From the NCBI GenBank assembly GCA_030602705.1, contig JAUVZF010000007.1:1-64000 (forward strand): a stretch of DNA of 64,000 bases. Reading direction: 5' to 3'. Positions 51,762 through 59,902 of the stretch are shown here, in pieces; within the stretch, counting starts at the first letter, position 1; the number at the start of each line of letters is the position of its first letter. Both the position numbers and the translations under genes were made by a program. Below the pieces are notes generated by a model. It was not told the origin of the DNA, searched no databases, and saw nothing but the letters and a program-made list of their open reading frames with translations. Origin of the DNA: Planctomycetota bacterium. Lineage in GTDB: Bacteria; Planctomycetota; Phycisphaerae; FEN-1346.

Positions 51762-52705
51762 ACGAGACCACGAGCATTGAGATCCGACCCGCGCGGCGGC
51801 GCGACACCGCGGCGCTGGTCGAGTTCCTCCGGAGTGCGCCGCCCGCCCCGGGGACCACGCACGCCGCCGATGCCGCGCTCCTTGCGAACCTGCGGAACCG
51901 CATCGTGGCCGTCGGAGGCCACCAAGTCGTCGGCGCCTGCCTCGTCATTCGCGGCGCCGGACGCTGTGCAGCGATTCGACCGCCGCGATTGCTCCAGTGG
52001 GACGTGCACCTGGCAGCACGCCTCTTTCGCGCCGCCGCCGCACACGCAAGGAAGAAACACCACGCCCAGCTGATCCAGTCGCTCATCGAGCCCAGCGCGG
52101 CCGACAGCCTTACCCCCGCCCTCGACCGCGCCGGGTTCCAGCCGCTTGCCACGCTCTCGTACCTCCGCCGGCCCGTGCGGGTCACGGACCCCGCAGCGGG
52201 ACCGGCGGCACGAGAGGCGGAGCCGCTCGCGCCGCCCGTCCTCACATGGCAGCGCTTCTCGCGGCTCAGCCACCGCAGGTTCGCCGACACGATCGCGCGA
52301 ACCTACGCCGACAGCCTCGACTGCCCGAAACTGGCGGGCCTTCGCACCATCGACGAGGTGATCGAGACGCACAGGCACACCGGCCGGTTCACCCCTCGTT
52401 CATGGCACCTCGTTCTCGATGGCGGCCGGACGGTCGGCGTCGCCATGGTCAACGACCTGAAGGGCCGCGGCGAGTTGGTTTATCTCGGCGTGGTGCCCGA
52501 AGCCCGCGGCCGCGGCATCGGACGGGCGCTGCTCGCCCGCGCCATCCGCGACACGGCCGAGAGGGGGCTCGCACGCATGGGTTTGGCGGTGGACACCCAT
52601 AACACACCGGCCATCCGGCTGTACGAGTGGGCCGGCTTCCACGAGATCCACCGCCGCCTCGCCTGGTTTGTCCCCGCCGAGCGGCTCGACGCGCTCGGCG
52701 CCTGA
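51758..52705 (+). CDS. GNAT-family N-acetyltransferase
   Basis: 315 aa from ATG 51758. The C-terminal half is a GNAT domain with the acetyl-CoA pyrophosphate loop V-V-P-E-A-R-G-R-G-I-G-R-A-L-L and later D-T-H-N-T-P-A-I-R-L-Y-E-W-A-G-F. The N-terminal half looks like a degenerate second GNAT fold (E-I-R-P-A-R-R-R-D-T at the start). Two-domain GNATs are common, and the acceptor substrate is not predictable. The ribosome binding site is not obvious, and the start overlaps the end of the broken gene before it. Convergent with the next gene. Confidence 0.8.
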   Translation: MNETTSIEIRPARRRDTAALVEFLRSAPPAPGTTHAADAALLANLRNRIVAVGGHQVVGACLVIRGAGRCAAIRPPRLLQWDVHLAARLFRAAAAHARKKHHAQLIQSLIEPSAADSLTPALDRAGFQPLATLSYLRRPVRVTDPAAGPAAREAEPLAPPVLTWQRFSRLSHRRFADTIARTYADSLDCPKLAGLRTIDEVIETHRHTGRFTPRSWHLVLDGGRTVGVAMVNDLKGRGELVYLGVVPEARGRGIGRALLARAIRDTAERGLARMGLAVDTHNTPAIRLYEWAGFHEIHRRLAWFVPAERLDALGA

Positions 52706-52713
52706 CGAGGCGC

Positions 52714-53358
52714 CTACGCCAGCATCGACTTGGCGTCGTCGAGGCGGTCGGGCCGCAGGCGGGCACGGTCGGCGACCGTTTCGACGAGCCCGTCGCTTTC
52801 CCACGCGAGGATCGCGTCGCGGACGCTCTCGGCGGTGTAGAACCGCCGCTTGCCCGGCCAGGCCAGGAATCCCAGGACCGTCAGGCCGGGCCCCGCCGGC
52901 TCCGAGTCGGAGCGCTTTTCGGCGGCGTGGGCCGCCAGGCAGCGCAGAAGGTCCTCGCGGCACATCCGTTCGATGCGGCCGGGCGGATCGTACAAACTGC
53001 CGATGAACCGCTCGACGCTCGTGTAATCGGGGTACCGCTCACCGATAAAGTCGCGGATCTGAAGCACGCCTTCCTTATCGGGCTCCAGGTTGCCGCCCAG
53101 GTGCGCTTCGATGCACAGCAGGCCAACGGTGCGCATGATGCGTTCGGCCAACTCGTCGGCATCGATGGCGGCATCGGCCGACCAGAGGAAGTTCACGCCC
53201 AGGCCGACGCGCACCCGGCGCACCTCGCCTGCCGGCGTCTGCTCGACCTCATACGCCCCGACAAACGGGGGCAGGTCCGCGCCGCCACCCGCACCGAGAA
53301 ACCGGACGCGGCGCCGCACGCCGCCAACCTCCAGTGTCACCGTGTCGCGTCCGTTCAT
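52714..53358 (-). CDS. Uncharacterised 214-aa protein upstream-coupled to the aldolase gene
   Basis: ATG 53358 with GGGAG upstream, 17 bp after the aldolase stop, same strand, so probably one operon. The N-terminus is a beta-rich stretch (V-T-L-E-V-G-G-V-R-R-R-V-R-F-L-G), the middle contains a helical segment (L-A-E-R-I-M-R-T-V-G-L-L-C-I-E-A-H-L-G-G-N) and the C-terminus resembles a winged-helix-type end (V-R-D-A-I-L-A-W-E-S-D-G-L-V). No signal peptide or membrane helix. I do not recognise the family. Confidence 0.6.
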   Translation of the reverse strand: MNGRDTVTLEVGGVRRRVRFLGAGGGADLPPFVGAYEVEQTPAGEVRRVRVGLGVNFLWSADAAIDADELAERIMRTVGLLCIEAHLGGNLEPDKEGVLQIRDFIGERYPDYTSVERFIGSLYDPPGRIERMCREDLLRCLAAHAAEKRSDSEPAGPGLTVLGFLAWPGKRRFYTAESVRDAILAWESDGLVETVADRARLRPDRLDDAKSMLA

Positions 53359-53375
53359 GGATACTCCCGCCCCCG

Positions 53376-54446
53376 CTAGGCGACCGTCACGTCGTCGCAC
53401 AAATACACGTCCTGGACGGCGCCCAGGAGTCTGGCGCCCTCGTCCATGGGACGCTGGAAGGCCTTGCGTCCCGTAATGAGGCCCGTGCCGCCGGCCCGTT
53501 TGTTCACCACGGCCGTGCGGGTGACCTCTGCAAAGTCGTTCTGGCCGGAGGCGCCGCCGGAGTTGATCATCGGCACGCGGCCCATGTAGCAGTTGACGAC
53601 CTGCCAGCGGGTCCACTCGATGGGATGGTCCGTGACAAGTTCGGCGTAAACGCGGTCGTGGGTCCGGCCGTACTTCTGCTCCTTGGCCATGGTCTGGTAC
53701 CCGCGGTTGCACTGGGGGGCCTTCTGCTTGACGATATCGGCCTCGATGGTGACGCCGAGATGATTGGCCTGGCCGGTGAGGTCGGCGGCCAGATGGTAAT
53801 CGGCCTCGTCGGTCTTGAAGGCGTCATTGCGCAGGTAGCACCACAGGACGGTGAACAGGCCTCGCTCGTGGGCCTGTTTGAAGGCTGCGCTCACTTCCTG
53901 GATCTGGCGCCGGCACTCGGGCGAGCCGTAGTAGATGGTTGCGCCGACGGCGGCAGCGCCCAGTTGGTAGGCCTGGTCCACGGAGGCGAACATCGTCTGG
54001 TCGTAGGAGTTCGGATACGTGAGCAGTTCGCTGTGGTTCAGTTTGACGATGAAGGGGATCTTGTGAGCGTACTTGCGGGAGACCGCCCCCAGGACACCGA
54101 GCGTCGAGGCGCAGGCGTTGCACCCGCCCACGATGGCCAGGCGCACGATGTTCTCCGGGTCGAAGTACGCCGGGTTCGGCGCGAACGAGGCGGCGGCTGA
54201 ATGCTCGATGCCCTGGTCCACCGGCAGGACCGAGACGTACCCCGTCCCTGCCAACCGGCCGGTGTGGAAGAGGCGGTGCAACTGGGCCAGGACCGGCGAG
54301 GGGCGGTCGCTTGCCGCAACCACCCGGTCCAGGAAGTCCGGCCCGGGCAGGTGCAGGTTCTCCTTCGGAATGCCCGTTGCCTTGTGGGTCAGCAGGTCGT
54401 CGGCTTCATCGCCGAGATACTCGCGTATCTGGTCGATACCGGCCAT
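53376..54446 (-). CDS. Class I (DhnA/FbaB-type) fructose-bisphosphate aldolase
   Basis: Schiff-base aldolase cleaving fructose 1,6-bisphosphate in glycolysis/gluconeogenesis. 356 aa from ATG 54446, which follows GAGGAGG; a GTG two codons upstream lies inside that site. Motifs: [20 protein letters not shown], a Y-Y-G-S block, [16 protein letters not shown] (likely catalytic Lys region) and [16 protein letters not shown]. It is the archaeal/DhnA type rather than the zinc-dependent class II enzyme. Followed closely by a hypothetical gene. Confidence 0.88.
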   Translation of the reverse strand: MAGIDQIREYLGDEADDLLTHKATGIPKENLHLPGPDFLDRVVAASDRPSPVLAQLHRLFHTGRLAGTGYVSVLPVDQGIEHSAAASFAPNPAYFDPENIVRLAIVGGCNACASTLGVLGAVSRKYAHKIPFIVKLNHSELLTYPNSYDQTMFASVDQAYQLGAAAVGATIYYGSPECRRQIQEVSAAFKQAHERGLFTVLWCYLRNDAFKTDEADYHLAADLTGQANHLGVTIEADIVKQKAPQCNRGYQTMAKEQKYGRTHDRVYAELVTDHPIEWTRWQVVNCYMGRVPMINSGGASGQNDFAEVTRTAVVNKRAGGTGLITGRKAFQRPMDEGARLLGAVQDVYLCDDVTVA

Positions 54447-54644
54447 GGTCACCTCCTCTTCGTATTCAGGTACGCTGAATCGGCTTCACGTAGTCACTCG
54501 GGAGGCGGCCGGGCCGAACCGGACGGCCGGCACGACCGGTCCTCTAACCACCTCGGCAGGTTACCCTGACTATACCGGCGGCGCCAAGAGGGGGTCAACA
54601 GCGCTGCGAGGCGGCGGGCAGGGAAGCGCACCCCGGACGCCGCA

Positions 54645-55478
54645 TCAGGAGGGCGGCGCCGTGGCCCGGGCCACCACATCGGTCAGCAGATTGACGCAGG
54701 AGGCGCGGAAGTCGGCTAGGGCCTTGCCGGAGGCTTCCTGGACCAACTTGCCCTCCTGCACGTCGCCGTAGGCCGCCGGACATGCCCGCTTCAGATGGCA
54801 GTCGCCTGTGGCAGAGCCGAGAACCACCCCCGTCCGCGTGTCGAGCAGAACGCCTTGGTACACGGTCCGGTGCTCATACACGTTGCCCGGAACCAGCCAC
54901 AGGCCGACAAACGTCCAGTAGAGGGCGGCCGCGTCGTTGTAGTTGTCGATGGCCGAGGACGACACCTGGTAGACGAGGAGCAGTTCGCACTTCATTTGGG
55001 CGGCGGCGGAGCGCAAATCCCGGAGGCTTGCATGCTCGTCGTCGGAGGCACCGCGCTTGACGCCGGCGGAGCGCAAATCCCGGAGGCTTGCATGTTTGCT
55101 CTGGAGAAGGAGGGGCGAGATAGGCTGAACGCCCTCGATGTGCGGAATCGGCTCGAAGGCCTTCTCCCATTCCTTGAGGGCTTCGGCGCTCATCATGCAC
55201 TTGCCGGGGTCCCGGTAATACGTATACCGCGCCGAAAGGAGGTCGGCGCCGGCGATGGCGACGCTGGTGGGGAGTTTGGCCCGCACGTCTGCATCCAGCA
55301 TGCGCGCGATGCCCTCGTCCGTCAGCGCCTGCTCCAGGGCCTTGACATCCTTGGGGTCCTTGAAAAGCCCGCCTTTTGCAAGGCCCGGCGGTTCGGCGAG
55401 TTTGTAATGTTTGTGATGCGAAGCGCACCCACCTGCCGTTATCATCACCAGCATCAGAACAGGGAGAAGACGCTTCAT
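54645..55478 (-). CDS. Lipoprotein with in-frame duplicated segment
   Basis: 277 aa from ATG 55478 behind AAAGGAG. Signal peptide with a clear lipobox I-T-A-G-G-C-A, so Cys19 or thereabouts is the lipidated residue. The family is not recognised; a hydrophobic W-T-F-V-G-L-W-L-V-P-G-N segment and G-V-L-L-D-T-R-T-G-V-V-L-G recall outer-membrane-associated lipoproteins of planctomycetes. The segment H-A-S-L-R-D-L-R-S-A occurs twice, 20 residues apart, encoded by a 31-bp exact DNA repeat, so an extra copy seems to have expanded the gene in frame. Confidence 0.75.
   Translation of the reverse strand: MKRLLPVLMLVMITAGGCASHHKHYKLAEPPGLAKGGLFKDPKDVKALEQALTDEGIARMLDADVRAKLPTSVAIAGADLLSARYTYYRDPGKCMMSAEALKEWEKAFEPIPHIEGVQPISPLLLQSKHASLRDLRSAGVKRGASDDEHASLRDLRSAAAQMKCELLLVYQVSSSAIDNYNDAAALYWTFVGLWLVPGNVYEHRTVYQGVLLDTRTGVVLGSATGDCHLKRACPAAYGDVQEGKLVQEASGKALADFRASCVNLLTDVVARATAPPS
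55004..55094. repeat. Two direct copies of a 31-bp sequence inside the lipoprotein gene
   Basis: CGGCGGAGCGCAAATCCCGG and AGGCTTGCATG, contiguous, at 55004-55034 and 55064-55094. The 60-bp period keeps the reading frame, so the protein gains a 20-residue duplication. Confidence 0.8.
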
Positions 55479-55670
55479 GGCCTGCTCCTTTCCAGGGTCC
55501 AACCCCTCGGGCGCCCAGACACGATACACGCAGACAACACCCGGAAGCAATACAAATGCGTGCGAACCCCGCGGGTGCGGACAGGCGTTTCCCGCCCTCA
55601 CGGGCGGTGCTGCAACCTCGCGCCCCTCTCGGGTGTCACGACCTGCGTGCCGCAAAAACGCATCCCACCC

Positions 55671-55810
55671 TCACCGTTCAAGACCGGTCACGCGGTGCGC
55701 CATCGGCGCCAGGTCCGTGCCATCGGGCACGCGGAACGGCTTCTCGCCGAAGTTCACGGTCACGATGACACCGCCGTCGGGGCCGGCATATTCACGCCGA
55801 GTGCGCTGAG
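55671..55810 (-). pseudogene. Possible C-terminal remnant of a carbohydrate-active protein
   Basis: About 40 residues on the minus strand (E-Y-A-G-P-D-G-G-V-I-V-T-V-N-F-G, then F-R-V-P-D-G-T-D-L-A-P-M) look like the terminal beta-sandwich of a glycoside-hydrolase-type protein and end in a stop at 55671. The sequence upstream (to 56040) contains a dispersed GCGCATTTTCAGCGCGCAGG repeat and no continuation. The assignment rests on pattern memory only. Confidence 0.35.
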
Positions 55811-56050
55811 CATTGGCGAGCCGGCACACCACGGCAGATTCTGCCAAAGGCTGCAGGAGACCAGCATGGGCGCCCCGGCGCATTTTCAGCGCGCAGGACC
55901 AAAAACACCGCGCCCATCTGGAAAATGCGGGCTCAATGCGTTCAAAGTTATTTCTTCCAGGGGGACCGCGGGCGCCACGAGGACCGTGAGCAGCACGAGG
56001 CAAGACGACAGACGGTTCGGCTTCATGCCACGGCTCTCAGGACGCGTCGC

Positions 56051-56854
56051 TCACTTGGACTCAGGGGGCTTGTACGGCACGCGGTAGTGTTTGCAGAAGA
56101 ACTTGACTTGCAGGGAGAGCCAGGTCTCGCCCTCGGGCGGGGGCGGGATGTCGTTCTTGCTGCCGCCGACGAGTTGGGCGGGGATGCCCAGTTCGTCGGC
56201 CTGGGCCTTGATCATCTTGGCGTACTTGGGGCTGTGGACCCCGTCGCCGTTCGGGGCGCTCGTGTAGATGAACAAAGCCGGGCCGCCTTTGCGCATGTGC
56301 CGCATGGCATCGGTGGGGTTTGGCTGCAAGTGCGACCCGACGACCAGGACTTGCGTCGTGATGCGTTCGATGGGGTTGCTGCTGCGGGGCTTGCGCAGGT
56401 CCGGGTAGTATCCGAGCCACTCGGAGATGAGGGCTCCGGCCGATCGGCCGCAGGCGCCAACCAGTCGGGGGTCGATGTTCCACTGCTTCGACTTGGCCCG
56501 GATGAACTGGATCGCCCGGGCGCAGTGGTGCATGATCTGCTCGTACGAGGCGTCTTTGAGGAACGGGTAATTACAACTCGCGACCGAGATGCCTTGCCTG
56601 AGGAACTCCTTCAGCAGACCGACATTGTGGCTGTGGAGGATGTAGCTCTTGTCGCCGCGCCTGAAACCGCCTCCGTGGAACCAGACATAGACCGGCGTGG
56701 GCTTGTCGGACTCGGCCTTCCAGAAATCGAGCACGTTCCGCTCGTGGCGGGTGTCGTACTTGACGTTTGCCTCGGTTGGCTCAAGCCCGGCGGCCACCGG
56801 CCCGGATGCGAACAGGGCCAACCCGATCGCGGCAAGCAGACTCGTTCGTTCCAT
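56051..56854 (-). CDS. Secreted alpha/beta-hydrolase (esterase-like)
   Basis: 267 aa from ATG 56854 with a signal peptide (M-E-R-T-S-L-L-A-A-I-G-L-A-L-F-A-S-G-P-V-A-A-G). Oxyanion-hole motif W-F-H-G-G-G-F-R-R-G-D-K, nucleophile elbow G-R-S-A-G-A (G-x-S-x-G), and C-terminal region with a D-E-L-G-I-P-A-Q and a late Lys-Asn-Asp that may carry the acid; the catalytic His is not obvious. HGGG esterases of this type act on short acyl or polysaccharide acetyl esters. Frame upstream of 56854 is open but not signal-like. Isolated gene. Confidence 0.78.
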   Translation of the reverse strand: MERTSLLAAIGLALFASGPVAAGLEPTEANVKYDTRHERNVLDFWKAESDKPTPVYVWFHGGGFRRGDKSYILHSHNVGLLKEFLRQGISVASCNYPFLKDASYEQIMHHCARAIQFIRAKSKQWNIDPRLVGACGRSAGALISEWLGYYPDLRKPRSSNPIERITTQVLVVGSHLQPNPTDAMRHMRKGGPALFIYTSAPNGDGVHSPKYAKMIKAQADELGIPAQLVGGSKNDIPPPPEGETWLSLQVKFFCKHYRVPYKPPESK

Positions 56855-57109
56855 GTCCAGGCTCCACCCTTTCTTGTCGAACGTGGATAGACAGATGCCG
56901 GGGCACACTCCGGCCGCCATCTTAACCGACATTTCCTGGATGGCCTCTCTCCCCGCGACCGTCGCAGGGCATTCACAGTGATTGTATCTGATGCGATGCG
57001 TTGGGCAAGCCGAATCTGGGGTTCGGACGGCGGATTAACTACGCGGGCATCCTGCCGCCGCGCCAGGCCGACAAGCCGAGTAAGGCCGCCTGACCCGCCC
57101 TTGGCGTCC

Positions 57110-57272
57110 GGCGGCGCCGGAGCCGCAGGCGCGCAGCGCATTTTCAGCGCGCAGGACGCCAGAACACGCCGTCACACGCCAAGACGCAGAAGAAGAGTGG
57201 AGAGAAAAACAAGGCACGCGGGGTCGTAACAAACGCCACCACTTGCGCGCACTTGCCGGCAAATGTCAATGG
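57110..57272. repeat. Repeat abutting a broken tRNA-Arg, matching the flank of tRNA-Arg(TCT)
   Basis: GCGCGCAGCGCATTTTCAGC, then a stretch with CGCCAAGACGCAG, then CCACTTGCGCGCACTTGCCG and GTCAATGG touching the tRNA-like sequence. The same order of blocks flanks the tRNA at 37070. A related copy of the first block is at 55881 and another at about 57380. Confidence 0.6.
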
Positions 57273-57350
57273 TACACCCGGAGGGATTCGAACCCCCAAC
57301 CCTCGGTTCCGTAGGTCGAAGACCGATCGCCCTAACGCTAGCCCGGGCAA
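57273..57350 (-). pseudogene. tRNA-Arg(ACG)-like pseudogene: intact 3' half, damaged 5' half
   Basis: On the minus strand the T arm (GGGGG-TTCGAAT-CCCTC), acceptor CGGGTGT and anticodon loop CTACGGA with 3' stem ACCGA are good, fitting tRNA-Arg(ACG). Between the 5' anticodon stem strand TCGGT and the loop there is a 7-nt insertion (CTTCGAC), and the D arm and 5' acceptor no longer pair. It cannot be a functional tRNA. Preservation of the 3' half only is the pattern left by integration of elements into tRNA genes. Confidence 0.7.
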
Positions 57351-57384
57351 AGCCTTACGTCAAGAGCCTTCCGACCTTTCAGCG

Positions 57385-57528
57385 CATTTGCAGCGCGCCG
57401 ACCGAGACGCCCCAGAAGGCCCCGAAATGCCGCGCGACTTGGCCGAAGTCGTCACCGCCTGGCACCACCTGCCCGAAGCCGTCAAGGCCGGCATCCTGGC
57501 CATGGTCAGGGCTTCTTCCGGCGCGTGA
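57385..57528 (+). pseudogene. Conserved C-terminal fragment often found downstream of tyrosine recombinases
   Basis: About 45 residues: P-R-D-L-A-E-V-V-T-A-W-H-H-L-P-E-A-V-K-A-G-I-L-A-M-V-R-A-S-type sequence ending at 57528. I recall this short tail at the end of planctomycete integrase loci beside tRNA genes. There is no start codon or upstream domain here, and it follows the tRNA pseudogene directly. The recognition is by memory and not certain. Confidence 0.4.
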
Positions 57529-57768
57529 GACGATAGCCTCACCGAGACCTGGCCACTGCCGTTCCCGAGGCCAGTGTGAAAGGGTTGGTAGCGGGGGCCC
57601 GCTATGTACCCTTTCACATCAGGGCGGCGTTCTGGCAGAAGTTTGGGGCCGCTGCATAGCAGCCACGCGATGCCGAGTGTCGGTGTTTCATGTTAAGACC
57701 CGCGCTTCTCCTGTCCCTCACGAAGCCTCTGAGGACCACCGGCACCGCCTGCCTCTTGCGGGGCGGGC

Positions 57769-58056
57769 CTACGGCTTTCCCAACAGGTCCATCGCCTCGG
57801 TCAGGATCGCCTTGTCGAGCTCCGCGTCCGCCAACAGCCGCTTCAGACGAGCGTTCTCGATCTCCAGCGCCTTCAACCGCCGGGCCTCCTCGGCCTTCAT
57901 CCCGCCGTACTGGTTCCGCCAGCGGTGGTACGTGGCCTCAGTGACGCCCAGATGCTGAATCACCTGGCCTAACGACTGCCCGGCATTCAACAACGCATCC
58001 ACCTCACGAAGCTTCACCACGATCTGCTCCGGCGTGTGCCGCTTCCGTCTGCTCAT
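57769..58056 (-). mobile_element. IS3-family transposase OrfA (orfB missing)
   Basis: 95-aa OrfA, complete from ATG 58056 to the stop: R-R-K-R-H-T-P-E-Q-I-V-V-K-L-R-E-V, helix-turn-helix L-G-V-T-E-A-T-Y-H-R-W-R-N-Q-Y-G-G-M, leucine-zipper region R-L-K-A-L-E-I-E-N-A-R-L-K-R-L-L-A-D, and the A-I-L-T-E-A-M-D-L-L-G-K-P end where the -1 frameshift to OrfB normally occurs. No DDE OrfB follows. The right terminal inverted repeat, ending TTTTGGGGTGCA at 58104-58123, is preserved, so this is a truncated IS copy that cannot move itself. Confidence 0.88.
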
Positions 58057-58103
58057 CGAAAGTCTCCTTGCCCACCCGGGCAGTAGAGACTCTCATAGCG
58101 ACT

Positions 58104-58123
58104 GGGTCAAGTTTTGGGGTGCA
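58104..58123. repeat. Right terminal inverted repeat of the IS3 remnant
   Basis: GGGTCAAGTTTTGGGGTGCA; read on the other strand it is TGCACCCCAAAACTTGACCC, the usual IS3-family end beginning with TG. The carbohydrate-enzyme fragment begins directly to its right. Confidence 0.7.
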
Positions 58124-58565
58124 GGCCACCCGCTGTGGCGACAACCTGGAGATTGTCCTCTGGCTGTACAACCTGAAGGGCGACAAATACCTCCTGGACC
58201 TTGCAGAACTCCTGGCCAGGCAGACGAAGGATTGGCACAACTTCTACCTCGACGGTTCGAAGACGGGCCACAAGAACGGATACCCCGAACACATCGTCAA
58301 CCTGATGCAGGGCCTCAAAGCGCCGCCGCTGAAATACCTGGTGAGCGGAGAAACCATGTACGCCGAGGCGTTCTGGAACGCCTTGAGGCCGGACGGTCGG
58401 CTGTGGAAGAAATGCGGCAGGGTCGACGGCATGTTGAGCGGGACCGAACCAATCACCGACCGCAGCTCGACCCAGGGAACGGAACTGTGCGCAATTGTTG
58501 ATCGGATATTGAGCAACAGTGTGGCGGACCACCGACTTTGTGGGCTCGGTTTGAGGGCAGATTGA
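58124..58565 (+). pseudogene. Internal fragment of a DUF1680/GH127 (beta-L-arabinofuranosidase-like) gene
   Basis: The plus strand carries C-G-D-N-L-E-I-V-L-W-L-Y-N, Y-L-L-D-L-A-E-L-L, L-M-Q-G-L-K-A-P-P-L-K-Y-L, A-F-W-N-A-L-R-P-D and D-R-S-S-T-Q-G-T-E-L-C-A-I-V, in the order found in the (alpha/alpha)6 barrel of DUF1680/GH127 proteins. It starts at the IS3 end and loses similarity around 58520, running to a stop at 58565. No start or catalytic C-terminal half remains. The IS insertion appears to have cut the gene. Confidence 0.65.
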
Positions 58566-58787
58566 GCCCGGTTGATGACGGAACTGAGCGGTGTTCGCGG
58601 TGCTGAGATCGCGAGGGAAGGGCCGTACTTGACATACTTCCAAGATCTTGCATTCTCACGGAGGCAACAGCTTAGCAGGCAACACGGTGCGGTCAAGAAT
58701 TCAGGTTTGTTCGGATGCTGTGCGGGGATCAAACTCGCTGGTCCGGTACAGGGGCTGTCTATTGCTGCCCACAGTACGCAAGTGCGA

Positions 58788-59100
58788 ATCAGATGTACCG
58801 CAAAGCAATCTTGAAGATCATCAGGCAAGCGGGACTGATCCCTTGGCCGAAGGTGTTCCAGAACTGTCGGTCAACGCGTGAGACAGAACTGAACGACGAG
58901 TACCCGATACAGGCGGCTTGCGCGTGGATTGGCAATTCTCCCAGGGTGGCGGCCCAGCACTACCTGCAAGTGACCGAAGACCATTACAGGAAAGCGGTGC
59001 AGAATCCGGTGCAGTATGATGCCGTAGGCAGTTGCACTGAATCGCATGGGGATCAACCGGAAAAAGCTAAACGGGGCGTTTGCGGCTCTATGCAAAAGGA
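58788..59100 (+). pseudogene. C-terminal fragment of a tyrosine integrase
   Basis: P-K-V-F-Q-N-C-R-S-T-R-E-T-E-L (box II Arg region), Y-P-I-Q-A-A-C-A-W-I-G-N-S and A-A-Q-H-Y-L-Q-V-T, with the nucleophile Tyr in H-Y-L-Q. The N-terminal domains are missing and the tail runs on for 30-40 residues. Right after it lies the 3' half of a tRNA-Val, the usual attachment-site neighbour of such integrases. Confidence 0.75.
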
Positions 59101-59102
59101 AA

Positions 59103-59128
59103 CGCCTCCCTGCGACAGCAGAGAGGCG
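59103..59128 (-). terminator. Hairpin terminator downstream of the tRNA-Val 3' half
   Basis: Stem CGCCTCCCTGC (59103-59113) with GCAGAGAGGCG (59118-59128), one mismatch, GACA loop. Read on the minus strand it is followed by TTTCCTTTTGC, a proper intrinsic terminator for a tRNA on that strand. Confidence 0.6.
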
Positions 59129-59135
59129 CAACTCT

Positions 59136-59178
59136 TGGGCCGTACTGGACTTGAACCAGTGACCTCCTGCGTGTCGAG
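59136..59178 (-). pseudogene. 3' half of tRNA-Val(GAC), attachment-site remnant
   Basis: Minus strand TCGACACGCAGGAGGTCACT then GGTTCAAGTCCAGTACGGCC: anticodon loop with GAC, 3' anticodon strand GCAGG, full T arm (ACTGG-TTCAAGT-CCAGT) and 3' acceptor strand ACGGCCC. The 5' anticodon strand, D arm and 5' acceptor are replaced by unrelated sequence. Adjacent to an integrase C-terminus on one side, with its terminator retained. Confidence 0.7.
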
Positions 59179-59447
59179 CATAAGTTTAGCGTTTTGAGTA
59201 AGTTACGGCCTTGCAGGCACTTGCCGTAGACCATTATTGGACCTCCATAAGTCCTTATTCTACGTAGTGATAAACATCCGGAAGAATCAACTAAAATCCA
59301 TGCCGTACGGCCTTTGAAGGATCATCGGCGAGCATCTTGGATGATAGTGTTCCCAAAGATGTTCCCAAAACTGAACGAGACATCTCTCTGTTATCTCGCA
59401 CAATCCCGGAGGACGGAGTATTCGGTTTGACGTGCCCTACGTCCCCA

Positions 59448-59681
59448 TCACCAATCCTGCCAACGTTTCGCGGTGGCGTCAGAAGAACAGCCATAGAGCC
59501 CGTTGGGACCAAACGAAGTAGCCTCCGAATCCTGCTGTGGGCGGTGCCGCGACCCGTCGAAGACAAAAGGTACCTTCTCCGCCTGCTCATCAGTAAGCCG
59601 CCCGATCAGAGCGGCCGCAACAAGCCTTTTCGCCTCAGCATCCGTGCCGATTTCACAATCCATACCCCCTGCATACACCAC
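59448..59681 (-). pseudogene. Possible remnant of a transposon-linked ORF
   Basis: About 40 sensible residues (C-E-I-G-T-D-A-E-A-K-R-L-V-A-A-A-L-I-G-R-L-T-D-E-Q-A-E-type start) followed by frame decay. It reminds me of the beginning of IS66-type transposase genes, but the evidence is thin. The rest of 59200-59900 has no gene. Confidence 0.25.
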
Positions 59682-59732
59682 TATCCCCCAAAGCGCAAGT
59701 GGGAAGAATCGGAATCTGAAACTTTTTCGCGT

Positions 59733-59761
59733 TTGATTGAAAACCAGTCAGGTGCTATATT
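59733..59761 (+). promoter_or_regulatory. Predicted promoter of the paralogous secreted-protein genes
   Basis: -35 TTGATT (59733-59738), 17-bp spacer, -10 TATATT (59756-59761), about 140 bp before the ATG at 59903, in AT-rich sequence. Confidence 0.4.
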
Positions 59762-59902
59762 CATTACACGTCAGTGAAGTGTTACGACAACGCAAACGGC
59801 TGTGGTTGGCCTGCGAATCGTATTATTCAGCGGAAAACTGTCTCAGAATGGTTCTGAGGCCCGTGAACGGTTACGAAAAAGCAAACTCAAAGGTGTAGAG
59901 AC

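Noticed and set aside
57263-57958. 231-codon frame starting in the tRNA-Arg pseudogene (P-E-G-F-E-P-P-T)
   Set aside because: It is again tRNA-derived translation running through repeats and the antisense of the IS3 orfA.
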